A stretch of 64,000 bases of DNA from Paenalicyclobacillus mengziensis. Lineage in GTDB: Bacteria; Bacillota; Bacilli; Alicyclobacillales; Alicyclobacillaceae. Position 1 is the first letter of the stretch; every line of letters starts with the position of its first letter. Shown here in pieces: positions 8,555 to 16,619 of the stretch. The stretch covers positions 1,178,001 to 1,242,000 of the forward strand of contig NZ_CP071182.1 of assembly GCF_017298635.1 (NCBI RefSeq). Direction: 5' to 3'. A program made the translations under genes and the position numbers. Under the pieces are notes generated by a model. The model saw only the letters and a program-made list of their open reading frames with translations. It ran no database searches and was not told the origin of the DNA.

Positions 8555-9889
8555 ATGCAAAAATATCTATGGTTTGCAACAACAGCCATTGGTCTCGCAG
8601 TTGTCGGTTTAGTCGCAGGATGTGGGACAACAGGTTCGACAGCACCGACGACCAACAATACAAATGTCAGCGCAACAAATTCTGCGTCTGGGTCTTCAGC
8701 ACAACAAACTTCTCTGTCGGCATTATCCTATTCTTCGAGCCAAAAGCAACAAATTGTCAATGCCGCAGGTGAGTTTTCCATCACTCCATATATTCCACTA
8801 AAGGGCGTTGCGGGAGACAGTTTTGTCAGTGTTCGCCCTGGCGGATATCCATCGATTACACTCACGTTCAACAAAATGGTCGTGATTGAATCAAATCAAT
8901 CGGTCACTACGGGTCAAACTGTTCAGTCCAAGTCTCCTATGACACTGAGCAACGGAATAACCGCACAGTGGATCTCCATCGCAAACACAACAGAGCCACC
9001 GTCACTGATATTTAAACTCAATGGTGTAAACGTGTTGATACAGCCTACTGGCAATGAGGTGAGCAAATCTGCTATTGAGCAGATTGCATCGTCCATGCAA
9101 GAACTTCAGGTTCAGACCGCTTTTCAGACGCAATCCGTGACTGTACAACCAGGAACAACGGTCACATTTAAGGTTCCGCAAGGGTGGAACAAGCAAAACG
9201 TTGGTGCAGGAGACACGGGTGGTTTCAAGTGGATCAACCCGATGAATTCGAACCAATGGGTGACAATTTTATATAGCGGTAACGGAGGGGCGTTACAAAA
9301 CCCTCACACGGGCAAGTACGACGTTACATCGTACATTAACACCCAAGGTGTCACCTGGACGCATGTTGCTTCGGACAAGCTATCAGGGGAATTTACCATT
9401 CCAATTGGTGCGATCAACAATAATGCAGTTGGCTACGGATATGCACAGGTCGTCACCACGCCAAGTCTACAGGGCATGACTGTTGAAGCAGTGGTTCCGC
9501 AGAGTATTGGACAGACAATCACGAACAGCGTGAAGGTGCAATCGACACAAAGCACTTCTACCACAACACCTCCTGTGACGCTGGAGAATATGCAGTTCAC
9601 GAATGATGCAGTATTACTTGTGATGACTCATGGGACAATGCAGTCCACATACTCTGACCCACATTTTTCTTCAGGAAACCCGAAGCAGTTCATTGTAACG
9701 CTTCGCAACACGAAACCAGGGAAGTATCCACTAAATCAAGTTCAGACTGTCAACTCAGGTTGGGCGAAAAGCATGGTTGTAACGAAAAACGGAAGTGACC
9801 TTGTTCTCACGTTTAATTTGAAAAAGAATTTTAGTTCTTTCCAAACAGGTATCGCAGGGGGTTTCGAAATCCAGTTTAGCTTTAAGTAG
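8555..9889 (+). CDS. Two-domain lipoprotein sharing the anti-sigma ectodomain
   Basis: A 444-residue lipoprotein (signal MQKYLWFATTAIGLAVVG, lipobox LVAGC). Domain A, about residues 55-180, has ITPYIPLKGVAGDSFVSV and matches the outer domain of the anti-sigma factor at 6496, including Gln-Lys-Gln before it and VVIESNQ after it. Domain B, about 190-320, has FKVPQGWNKQNVGAGDTGGF and GVTWTHV and matches the lipoprotein at 7419. A third beta-rich domain follows to the end. The gene is thus a fusion or shuffle of modules found separately next door. It may compete for, or present, the ligand of the anti-sigma factor; this is inference. Confidence 0.8.
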   Translation: MQKYLWFATTAIGLAVVGLVAGCGTTGSTAPTTNNTNVSATNSASGSSAQQTSLSALSYSSSQKQQIVNAAGEFSITPYIPLKGVAGDSFVSVRPGGYPSITLTFNKMVVIESNQSVTTGQTVQSKSPMTLSNGITAQWISIANTTEPPSLIFKLNGVNVLIQPTGNEVSKSAIEQIASSMQELQVQTAFQTQSVTVQPGTTVTFKVPQGWNKQNVGAGDTGGFKWINPMNSNQWVTILYSGNGGALQNPHTGKYDVTSYINTQGVTWTHVASDKLSGEFTIPIGAINNNAVGYGYAQVVTTPSLQGMTVEAVVPQSIGQTITNSVKVQSTQSTSTTTPPVTLENMQFTNDAVLLVMTHGTMQSTYSDPHFSSGNPKQFIVTLRNTKPGKYPLNQVQTVNSGWAKSMVVTKNGSDLVLTFNLKKNFSSFQTGIAGGFEIQFSFK

Positions 9890-9965
9890 GTTGTCCGTGA
9901 GTTTTGATAGTGAAGCTTCACAATGTATGGTTGCATGGGGATGCAGGATTTTTGAATAAGTGGAG

Positions 9966-9988
9966 TAGCGTACCATATTGGTACGCTA
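9966..9988. terminator. Perfect hairpin after the 8555 gene
   Basis: Ten-base arms TAGCGTACCA and TGGTACGCTA with a three-base loop, 76 bases after the stop and before the convergent gene. There is no long T-tract, so it may act as a weak bidirectional terminator or mRNA end-protector. Confidence 0.5.
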
Positions 9989-10030
9989 TTTGGGGGACAA
10001 CGAACCTAATGTGTTATTGATTCTCAGTAG

Positions 10031-11020
10031 TTACTGAAATAACCCTAAGAAAGTCATGGAACCTGCCATTTCTTGAAACTCATCATGCGATACGGTCTTC
10101 AGATTGGAGTAGAAAGTGATATAGGTTGAACCATTCGAAGTCATCAAGTAATAGGTTGTACCACCCGCCGATGGGTCACTCACATACCATGTACCCGTCG
10201 CTCCATTAGCCAATTGGACTGTATTGGTCTTTTTAATCGCCATCTGGGAAACTGCTTTATCACCGCACATGACTTTGAAACCACTAAAGTTTAGAGTGAC
10301 ATACGTGCCAAATTCGACGTTGCCTCCCGAATCTGCCCCCAGAAATTTCTCGCCCTTCGGAATCTCCGTCGGGACAAACACCTTTCCACCATTTCCGAAT
10401 TTCATGGATACTGGATTCGATGCATCAATATGTTTCAATGCATCCTGAATATTGTTGATTTGAGCATTGGTTAAGTTTAGATGTGCCATCCCTGCGGTTG
10501 CCGAACTCACAGCCTTCACTTCAGGGGTCGCCATCGGAGTTGTTACTGATTTGGCATTTGGATATTGAATAACCAATACAAACTCTCCGCCACTTGCCCC
10601 AACGAAGGACGTGTTTGGAACATTAAAATCCCCTCCGAACGTACCACCATTGGCAACGTCATACGTTTGAGTATGGACTAACCGACTTGAATTCGCTTTG
10701 TTTCCCCAATACAGAGAAGCTGTCACCTTGGAACTTGACTTCAAACGACCGTCTACTACACCATTTACCTTAATTGATGATCCTGGCTTGAATGAATGAC
10801 CAGCAGGGCTATTTACGGTTAAGTATGGGGTGCTTTGAGTCGTCACACCTGTCGGCATGTTACTCGTATTGGCAGATGTTGAAGTTGTGCGGTTTATTGT
10901 ACCCGTGATGTTTGTTGCCTTCGTTATGGGGTTCGTACCATGACCTGTTGAGCATCCTGCAAGCACTCCCACGGTGCTTAATACCACACCTGCCATAACT
11001 AACTGCTTATATCGTTTCAT
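10031..11020 (-). CDS. Lipoprotein with anti-sigma-like C-terminal domain
   Basis: A 329-residue lipoprotein (MKRYKQLVMAGVVLSTVG, lipobox VLAGC), with GAGGAGG upstream of the ATG. After the linker comes a beta-rich domain at about 60-170 (PYLTVNSPAGHSFKPGSSIK, Ig-like). The C-terminal part, about 185-329, contains VFVPTEIPKGEKFLG and a TGTWYVSD stretch; its pattern (Val-Pro-Thr, Pro-x-Gly-x-x-Phe, short strands, ending MAGSMTFLG) resembles the outer domain of the anti-sigma factor. Upstream is AGCAAC-N17-CGTC (11054-11080). Convergent with the 8555 gene. Likely part of the same surface regulon. Confidence 0.75.
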   Translation of the reverse strand: MKRYKQLVMAGVVLSTVGVLAGCSTGHGTNPITKATNITGTINRTTSTSANTSNMPTGVTTQSTPYLTVNSPAGHSFKPGSSIKVNGVVDGRLKSSSKVTASLYWGNKANSSRLVHTQTYDVANGGTFGGDFNVPNTSFVGASGGEFVLVIQYPNAKSVTTPMATPEVKAVSSATAGMAHLNLTNAQINNIQDALKHIDASNPVSMKFGNGGKVFVPTEIPKGEKFLGADSGGNVEFGTYVTLNFSGFKVMCGDKAVSQMAIKKTNTVQLANGATGTWYVSDPSAGGTTYYLMTSNGSTYITFYSNLKTVSHDEFQEMAGSMTFLGLFQ

Positions 11021-11053
11021 TTTCTATTCGACCTCCTCGTCGCACGCCAATAA

Positions 11054-11080
11054 GACGAAATTATCGCATGTTTGGTTGCT
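11054..11080 (-). promoter_or_regulatory. ECF-type promoter, AGCAAC-N17-CGTC
   Basis: On the minus strand AGCAAC (11075-11080) and CGTC (11054-11057) with 17 bases between, 34 bases before the lipoprotein start. The AAC core and the -10 are conserved; the first bases differ from the other sites. Confidence 0.55.
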
Positions 11081-11398
11081 GTCCACTTTTTGGTGTATAC
11101 GAAAGAGTACCCCGCTTACGGGTGTATAAGCGTACAGCGCGTTTTCCTGCAAATCAAAGCAGTGGCATTCACTAAAACAAGAAGGCGACGCTTTTTAACA
11201 AGGGATTCACCTGAATAAATTACATACTCCGTGCAATTAACTCTTCCTTTCCCATTGTATCCCTCGACTTTTGGGGTGTCCCCTGAATCGGATACGCCTT
11301 CTTGCCACATGAACACCACATTGAAGGATACGGTAGATCCGAAATATGCAACCGACCACACTCACATTCGTAGCGCGGTGCTCGTCAGGACATAGGAG

Positions 11399-11425
11399 TG
11401 AAACATCCAGGCGATGTGTCTCGTC
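11399..11425 (+). promoter_or_regulatory. ECF-type promoter, TGAAAC-N17-CGTC
   Basis: TGAAAC (11399-11404) and CGTC (11422-11425), 17 bases apart, 33 bases upstream of the Ycf48-like lipoprotein start. Confidence 0.7.
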
Positions 11426-11457
11426 TTACTTGTGAGACCTGATTGGGAGGCTTCACA

Positions 11458-12651
11458 TTGAAAAACAAACGTTTACTGCTCATAGGTGGGGTTGCAGGAA
11501 TCACCCTTTTCACTATAGTCGGATGTGGCTCACAGCCGAATGTCGCGCCACAGAATAAGACTACTGCTGAAAGCTCGATGAACAATACGCCATCTAACAC
11601 GGCGAAGGGCAATGCCACAAATACAGTTACTCAACCCTCCTCATCCACTCAATCTCAGATGCCAGCCTTGACTTCGATAAATATGGTTAACTCGAAAACA
11701 GGTTGGGCAACTGGACACAACTCGGTTTGGTTCACGAAGGATGGAGGCGTAAGTTGGACACAGGTTACTCCGAAGGGTCTAAGGGCATCATCGAATCTTC
11801 AGATGAAGGTGTATGGCATCGGCGACAAAAATGCGTGGGTAGCCACGAGTGATACCAGTTCAATTTCGAACCCACTCTCTATCTATTACACGTCAAATGG
11901 CGGGCAAACTTGGGTCAAGCAGGGAATCCATGACGCGGGCGATCCCATGAGCTTGCATTTCCGTGACCAAAACCACGGATGGATTGCCTTGATGCAAGGA
12001 GCCGCGATGGGGAGCGAACGAGAAACTATATATCAGACAAATGATGGGGGAGCCACCTGGAACAAAATTGCGGTTACAAATGACGTAAAAGGCGGAACGT
12101 TACCGTTTTGCGGTGACAAGACAGGTGTTAGCTTCATCGATAACAAGCATGGCTGGGCAACTGGGTTCACGCCTGCCAATGGACATGTGTATCTTTACAA
12201 GACAACGGATGACGGTAAGGACTGGGTTTCGCAGACACTTTCTGTACCGAGTTCAGTAAAAGGGGCACAGTTTACATCTTACCCGCCGCTCTTCTTCGGT
12301 CATCAGGATGGTATTTTACCTGTCAGTTCTGGTGCGGAGTTGGTTGCCTATCGCACAACGGATGGGGGCAAGAGGTGGGTTCCTGGCAAGGTAGTCCGAA
12401 GTACCGTCCAGAATCCAGCGATTCAAGCGTGGAGTTTTCCGACAATGAACAATGGATTCGCCACGGATGGAGATAAAATGTTTACGACAACGGACAGCGG
12501 TCAGACGTGGACATCGTTTACGTCGAACATCCCATTGAAAAACGTCACAACCATGCAATTCGTGTCATCAACAGACGGGTGGGCAGTGATAAGCACAGGG
12601 GCATTGTACCGTACAACCGATGGAGGACACACATGGAGCAAGATGAATTAA
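11458..12651 (+). CDS. Lipoprotein with Ycf48/BNR-type beta-propeller
   Basis: The TTG at 11458 follows GGGAGG by about seven bases and starts a lipoprotein signal (MKNKRLLLIGGVAGITLF, lipobox IVGC). The mature 397-residue protein is built of about seven repeats, each with a Gly-Trp-Ala-type strand and an Asp-box such as TKDGGVSWTQV, TSNGGQTW, TNDGGATW, TTDDGKDW, TTDGGKRW, TTDSGQTW and TTDGGHTW. This is the pattern of Ycf48/HCF136-like and BNR propellers, which serve in assembly or glycan binding. The organism is not photosynthetic by any sign here, so a surface-binding role is more likely. An ECF-type promoter lies at 11399-11425. Confidence 0.85.
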   Translation: MKNKRLLLIGGVAGITLFTIVGCGSQPNVAPQNKTTAESSMNNTPSNTAKGNATNTVTQPSSSTQSQMPALTSINMVNSKTGWATGHNSVWFTKDGGVSWTQVTPKGLRASSNLQMKVYGIGDKNAWVATSDTSSISNPLSIYYTSNGGQTWVKQGIHDAGDPMSLHFRDQNHGWIALMQGAAMGSERETIYQTNDGGATWNKIAVTNDVKGGTLPFCGDKTGVSFIDNKHGWATGFTPANGHVYLYKTTDDGKDWVSQTLSVPSSVKGAQFTSYPPLFFGHQDGILPVSSGAELVAYRTTDGGKRWVPGKVVRSTVQNPAIQAWSFPTMNNGFATDGDKMFTTTDSGQTWTSFTSNIPLKNVTTMQFVSSTDGWAVISTGALYRTTDGGHTWSKMN

Positions 12652-12744
12652 ATCGACTTTTGTGATGCGAGAAGCTACACCTTAATCAAAAACGGTGCTG
12701 TATCGTTTTGCGCTTCTATAGTGAAAGTAGGTGGATGAAAAGGC

Positions 12745-13242
12745 ATGAGACAATACAAGAAATGGGTAACAGCAAGCATGGCACTTACGATAATGGGCGC
12801 GTTGGTGGGGTGTGGTACAAGTAATGAAACGACTTCAGCAAACTCAACAAATGCTACGAATGCAACAAACCAAACAATAAGTATCAAAGATAATTCTGTT
12901 ATGAGGTTCTCTTCTGGATCACCATCAAAATCATGGATTCAGGGAACGGTCACGAAGTCAGATTTGATATTGAAAGCAGGAACGATTTTAAATATCTCTG
13001 GACGACTTGCCCGTGTGCAACGTAATCCGAACATTCAAGTGACGTTGTACCAGAGTAAAGGAGCGGATTATAGGGAAAATGCAATTGAATTGGTGCAGAA
13101 AAACCTACCCGTTACTGGCAGTGCAAACTTCACAGGAACTCATACTGTACCAAATTTCACCACACCAAATGGAAGCTATTTCACACTGGTTTTTAAGTAC
13201 AAAGGAGTACCTCAAGCATTTGCGGTGCTGTTGCAAAAATAG
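12745..13242 (+). CDS. Lipoprotein, 165 residues
   Basis: Signal MRQYKKWVTASMALTIMG with lipobox ALVGC, again very like those at 3179, 7419 and 11020. A short Asn/Thr linker leads to a domain of about 120 residues rich in beta strands (ILNISGRLARVQRNPNIQVT, then FTGTHTVPNFTTPNGSYF). This resembles the Ig-like domain in the 10031 lipoprotein (the GSIKVNGVVDG and NVPNTSFVGASG region), so a single-domain relative is plausible. A weak AGGTGG site precedes the ATG. It lies 93 bases after the propeller gene and has no ECF-type promoter of its own, so it may be co-transcribed. Confidence 0.75.
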   Translation: MRQYKKWVTASMALTIMGALVGCGTSNETTSANSTNATNATNQTISIKDNSVMRFSSGSPSKSWIQGTVTKSDLILKAGTILNISGRLARVQRNPNIQVTLYQSKGADYRENAIELVQKNLPVTGSANFTGTHTVPNFTTPNGSYFTLVFKYKGVPQAFAVLLQK

Positions 13243-13598
13243 CTGATAGGGTTTCGATTCTCGTCGCGAAGTGAGTTCGGGGGATTCTCTGCATCTTGCG
13301 ACAACTACGCACACGCCGAAACGGATTATAGACCAAGGGGCGTTTCATCAATAGTTGTCATTGGTTGGGTATAGTTAACATATGGCGGAATGTGTATGCA
13401 GTGATATCGGGCGGTACGTAATAGTGACGGTAGGTTCATGCCGACATTCCTTCTGATGGATCATAATATCTCCTTCGGAGGTATATAGCCTACCCAAGTC
13501 CCGTGCTATCTGCTCATTGGACGCAAGTGCATGTTGCTATCGTCAGGAATATATTGATTTCCCTTCGCCCAACCGTCCCGAATTTGCTCCCTGACTTT
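13243..13598. other. Gap with one tiny possible ORF
   Basis: On the minus strand an ATG at 13462-13464 has AAGGAG six bases upstream and opens a 29-codon frame ending at 13375 (MIHQKECRHEPTV and onward). It lies downstream of the small zinc-type gene. Too short to support as a gene without conservation; nothing else is visible. Confidence 0.25.
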
Positions 13599-13772
13599 TC
13601 ACTCCGCATCAGGTACGTCAAACTCCCGCAACGTCCCATTGTCATCGCTTACGCCATGCCCACACGCGCAGATGACGGTCGAGCCACACATCTCGATTTG
13701 TAGTTTCCCAAGCTCCGATCCTTCTCTCCATTCAATCTCGCGAGTGCAGTTATTGCAGTGGATTACGAACAC
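13599..13772 (-). CDS. Small Cys-rich (zinc-ribbon-like) protein
   Basis: A 57-residue frame with a GTG start at 13772 and GGAGG eight bases upstream. It contains HCNNC near the N-terminus and ICACGHG further on, giving two Cys pairs (CxxC and CxC) plus another Cys, a plausible single zinc site. The rest is acidic (REIEWREGSELGK, then EFDVPDAE). It lies upstream of nothing on its strand and just downstream of the 13822 gene, possibly in one transcript with it. Similar small ribbons occur in phage and plasmid DNA, but no family is assigned. Confidence 0.6.
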   Translation of the reverse strand: MFVIHCNNCTREIEWREGSELGKLQIEMCGSTVICACGHGVSDDNGTLREFDVPDAE

Positions 13773-13821
13773 ACAGCAGACCTCCGTTTGTTAGGGATCG
13801 GTGGGGCAATGTCGTATCAGA

Positions 13822-14328
13822 CTATTCCCGTTTTTTATCCTGCTCCCCGTCTTTTATGGGGTACAACATAAACTGTTGCATCTCCGATTCTGAGAGTTGA
13901 GAAGGGGAGAGTCCACGTTCCCTACAAAACTCATACAGCCGACGAACCTGAATTTTTGGTTGGTTCGGGTCGGGAGGCACGGCATATACGCCGCTTGGGC
14001 ATGCATCGTCAGAAAATATCTCATCAAAGTCATTCGCTTGTATGAACGTTACCTTCTTCATCGCCAACGTCATGTCCGTAAGCCGCTGTCTTTCTGTGAT
14101 AAGTTCCGTCCAGTCGTCAATATCTACCGCTTCGGGTAATCGGTCGATTTGAAGGTCACTCAAATTACCAAACAAGTCCTGGAATGTGCCACCATAGCGG
14201 TTTTCAAAGGCTTGTATCTGTTCATTGACGGCTTGAAGCCTCTGCACCACTGTTAGTTGTTTAGCTCTCCCGTCCTGCCCCTGCCATGGACGTTCGAAGT
14301 TTTCAACGAAATTGTCGTCGTCATCCAT
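13822..14328 (-). CDS. Hypothetical acidic protein, 168 residues
   Basis: A cytoplasmic protein with a Asp-rich start (MDDDDNFVENF), a helical middle part (about residues 25-95) and a C-terminal segment with IQVRRLYEFCRERGLSPSQL, which may be a helix-turn-helix-like or SAP-like pair of helices. The ATG follows GGGGGTG by about eight bases. A 66-codon frame (14335-14535) ends just before it and might be a leader, but lacks a ribosome binding site. No family recognised. The neighbouring small Cys-rich gene lies 49 bases downstream. Confidence 0.55.
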   Translation of the reverse strand: MDDDDNFVENFERPWQGQDGRAKQLTVVQRLQAVNEQIQAFENRYGGTFQDLFGNLSDLQIDRLPEAVDIDDWTELITERQRLTDMTLAMKKVTFIQANDFDEIFSDDACPSGVYAVPPDPNQPKIQVRRLYEFCRERGLSPSQLSESEMQQFMLYPIKDGEQDKKRE

Positions 14329-14871
14329 GAATCCCTACACCCCCAGATGTTTCTTCAACTTGCGGATCACTTCTTGATGTCTTTGGAAGATTCGTTTTGT
14401 ACTCATCGCCATCGGGACTTGTGTGTTGCAAATTGGTCGATTTAGCAACGTTACCCTATGAGATGGTCTGCCGTTTGACTGTTCCCGATTATCTTGCAAC
14501 TTGGTTCCCCCATTCCTGTCCCGCACTGAAACCACCGCAAATTAACCTATTCGCTCACTCATTTTTCATTATGATAACTCAACAATATCGATATGTAAAA
14601 ATATGGTTCAATGATGTTTTGAACATAACTGTATGGGGGAGACGTGAGAGGGACAACTGATTTTCTTGAACAGGTTCATGGACTATGAACAAGGCAATGG
14701 TGATGATTGAGATATCACATAAGGTGGAATGTTTGAACAGGAGAATAAGGGTTGTCGGGTGAAATTGAAGACTAAGTTTTCATATGGAATAAACTTCTAT
14801 AATGAAATTTTTCAACTCGTTCCTACGATTTGTTCTTCTGAAACGTATATAGAGTGAAAGGAGCGAGGCGG
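14329..14871. other. Intergenic region upstream of second ECF sigma gene
   Basis: No supported gene. A perfect -10 (TATAAT, 14798-14803) lacks a good -35. A palindrome GTTCAT-GGACT-ATGAAC lies near 14677-14693, with further TTGAACA copies nearby, possibly an operator. The TGAAAC/CGTC pattern of the first sigma operon is not found. Confidence 0.4.
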
Positions 14872-15432
14872 TTGGATGTATCAGAAGAAATTGTTAAACG
14901 TGTTGGGCTTGGAGATGAAGAAGCCTTCTCCGAATTGTTTCAGACTACGTGGAAACACGCAGTTCGAACCTGCTGGTTGATTCTTCGGAATAAGCACGAT
15001 GCAGAAGAGACCGCACAAGAAGCGTTTCTCAAACTCTATGTACATCGGGCAGAACTCAGAGAAGTCAGTACGTTTTGGGCTTGGTTCTACAGGATACTAA
15101 CGAATACAGCGTTGGACAGAATTCGTAAGCGCAAACCACACTCTGATGTTGATAATGTTCCTATTGTAGATCCGACAAGTGGTATTCAGCGGGCAGAACA
15201 CCGCATGCAGATTAGTCAGGCGATGGGGAAGCTCTCTTACGACGAGAGAGTGGCAGTCGTCTTGGTTTTGTTCAATGACCTGACGGAAAAAGAAGCCGCC
15301 AAAGCGGCGGGGTGGAGATTGGGAAAGCTCAAATATCGGTTGAACCGTGCACGTCGAATCCTTGCGCGTGACTTACAACAAGATTCGATAGGCGTAACAA
15401 AAGAATCAAAAGGAGGTATTCAACGTGTCTGA
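14872..15432 (+). CDS. ECF RNA polymerase sigma factor (second)
   Basis: A 186-residue ECF sigma factor. Region 2 at about residues 12-80 has DEEAFSELFQTTWKHAVRTC and HDAEETAQEAFLKLY; region 4 at about 110-165 has KLSYDERVAVVLVLFNDLTE followed by a helix-turn-helix that ends KLKYRLNRARRILARDL. The TTG at 14872 is eight bases after AAAGGAG. The 3' end overlaps the next gene by eight bases. Its partner carries a DUF4179-like domain, so this is a separate signalling pair from the one at 5988. Its targets are not evident in the window. Confidence 0.9.
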   Translation: MDVSEEIVKRVGLGDEEAFSELFQTTWKHAVRTCWLILRNKHDAEETAQEAFLKLYVHRAELREVSTFWAWFYRILTNTALDRIRKRKPHSDVDNVPIVDPTSGIQRAEHRMQISQAMGKLSYDERVAVVLVLFNDLTEKEAAKAAGWRLGKLKYRLNRARRILARDLQQDSIGVTKESKGGIQRV

Positions 15433-16528
15433 CGACATTCGTAGAGCTTTAATTGCGGAAGCGAATCAATTAGAGGTTTCCAATATGACTTGGGAACAAG
15501 TGAAGGCACGGAGCATGGCTGAACGCCCAAGGAGAGGAAATGGTCGGAGAAGGGTAAAAGTACGCTGGCTTACATATGGTTTGAGTGCCGCCGCACTGGT
15601 GATTATCGGAATTGGAGTATCGGGGTTTGTTTCACCAGTTATGGCGGATACCCTGCACAAAATTCCTGTGATTGGTGCACTCTATTCATTTAACATTCCG
15701 CAGATGAATCAGTATGCGACCAAAACCGATCCATCGGTGACTGACCATGGAATTACAGTATCGGTGCCAAAAGCCTATTATGATGGGACGAACTTGGCAG
15801 TCATCTATAAGATTCAGGTTCCAGAGAGTTATCAACGGTTGTCAGGGAAAGGGACACAGATTCCATCGCTCCAATCAACTAAAGTTACCCTGAACAGCAA
15901 GCCACTTGCTTTTCAAAGTGAGCAGTGGAGTGACAAATTGACATCGAAAGGGACATATAGCGGGAACATCTACTGGAATCTTTCATTAAGCTCCATGCCA
16001 GAGTCTGGAAGACTTATAATCCCGATTGAGCAGATCGGAACCGTCAAGGGACATTGGACGTTATCCATCCCTGTTTCGGACATTGCCATACAGAAGGCAA
16101 CGAATACCGTCTCAGCCAAACAAACGTCCAGCACGTATGACGGAATGACGCTGACTGTGAAGAAAGTAACAAAGGGACCTGTCTGGACAAATTTTTCAAT
16201 GGAACTGAGCCAGCCTCTCCAAGCGAATGGAGAACCGAAATATGAGATGGGCTTTACGGGCTGGAACTTCTTTGTCACGCCAAAAGGAGCAGTGCACGGT
16301 GGCATTGGATACTTCACTTCTCAGCAAATACCTCATGTTGTGGGTAACAAGGAAATTTGGGATGTATCGATACAATGGAGGACACCAGCGAGTGGAGTAA
16401 AGTTCGCTACCGTGAAACCTTCATTTCTGAAGTTATCGCCGAGTGCGTTAAAACAGGCGATTCACAACAGTCAGGCTGTGCCTTGGACTAACCTTCCACA
16501 GCTAAATGTAACTGTGCCAATTCAATAA
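15425..16528 (+). CDS. Anti-sigma factor with DUF4179-like ectodomain
   Basis: A 367-residue protein with a GTG start after AAAGGAGG. The cytoplasmic part is about 58 residues, with basic RPRRGNGRRRVKVRW before the membrane segment at about 59-75. Right after comes SPVMADTLHKIPVIGALYSF, a pattern typical of DUF4179 anti-sigma factors (small residues, Pro-Val-Ile-Gly, then a Phe). The outer part of about 290 residues is beta-rich, with a YDGTNLAVIYKIQVP strand. It overlaps the sigma gene, so both are coupled. It should hold the sigma factor inactive at the membrane until a signal reaches the outer domain. Confidence 0.85.
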   Translation: MSDDIRRALIAEANQLEVSNMTWEQVKARSMAERPRRGNGRRRVKVRWLTYGLSAAALVIIGIGVSGFVSPVMADTLHKIPVIGALYSFNIPQMNQYATKTDPSVTDHGITVSVPKAYYDGTNLAVIYKIQVPESYQRLSGKGTQIPSLQSTKVTLNSKPLAFQSEQWSDKLTSKGTYSGNIYWNLSLSSMPESGRLIIPIEQIGTVKGHWTLSIPVSDIAIQKATNTVSAKQTSSTYDGMTLTVKKVTKGPVWTNFSMELSQPLQANGEPKYEMGFTGWNFFVTPKGAVHGGIGYFTSQQIPHVVGNKEIWDVSIQWRTPASGVKFATVKPSFLKLSPSALKQAIHNSQAVPWTNLPQLNVTVPIQ

Positions 16529-16568
16529 TCTTTGGCTTACTGGTCGATCAATTGGCGAACTGCCCTAT

Positions 16569-16599
16569 GGAGTGGGACTCTCATAGACGTTCCCACTCC
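16569..16599. terminator. Bidirectional hairpin terminator
   Basis: GGAGTGGGA (16569-16577) and TCCCACTCC (16591-16599) form a nine-base stem between two convergent genes, followed by TCTTATT on the plus strand. Confidence 0.65.
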
Positions 16600-16619
16600 G
16601 TCTTATTAGCAATCGAGCA

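Noticed and set aside
14335..14535. 66-codon frame before the 13822 gene
   Set aside because: No ribosome binding site and no homology in sight; could be a leader but cannot be supported.
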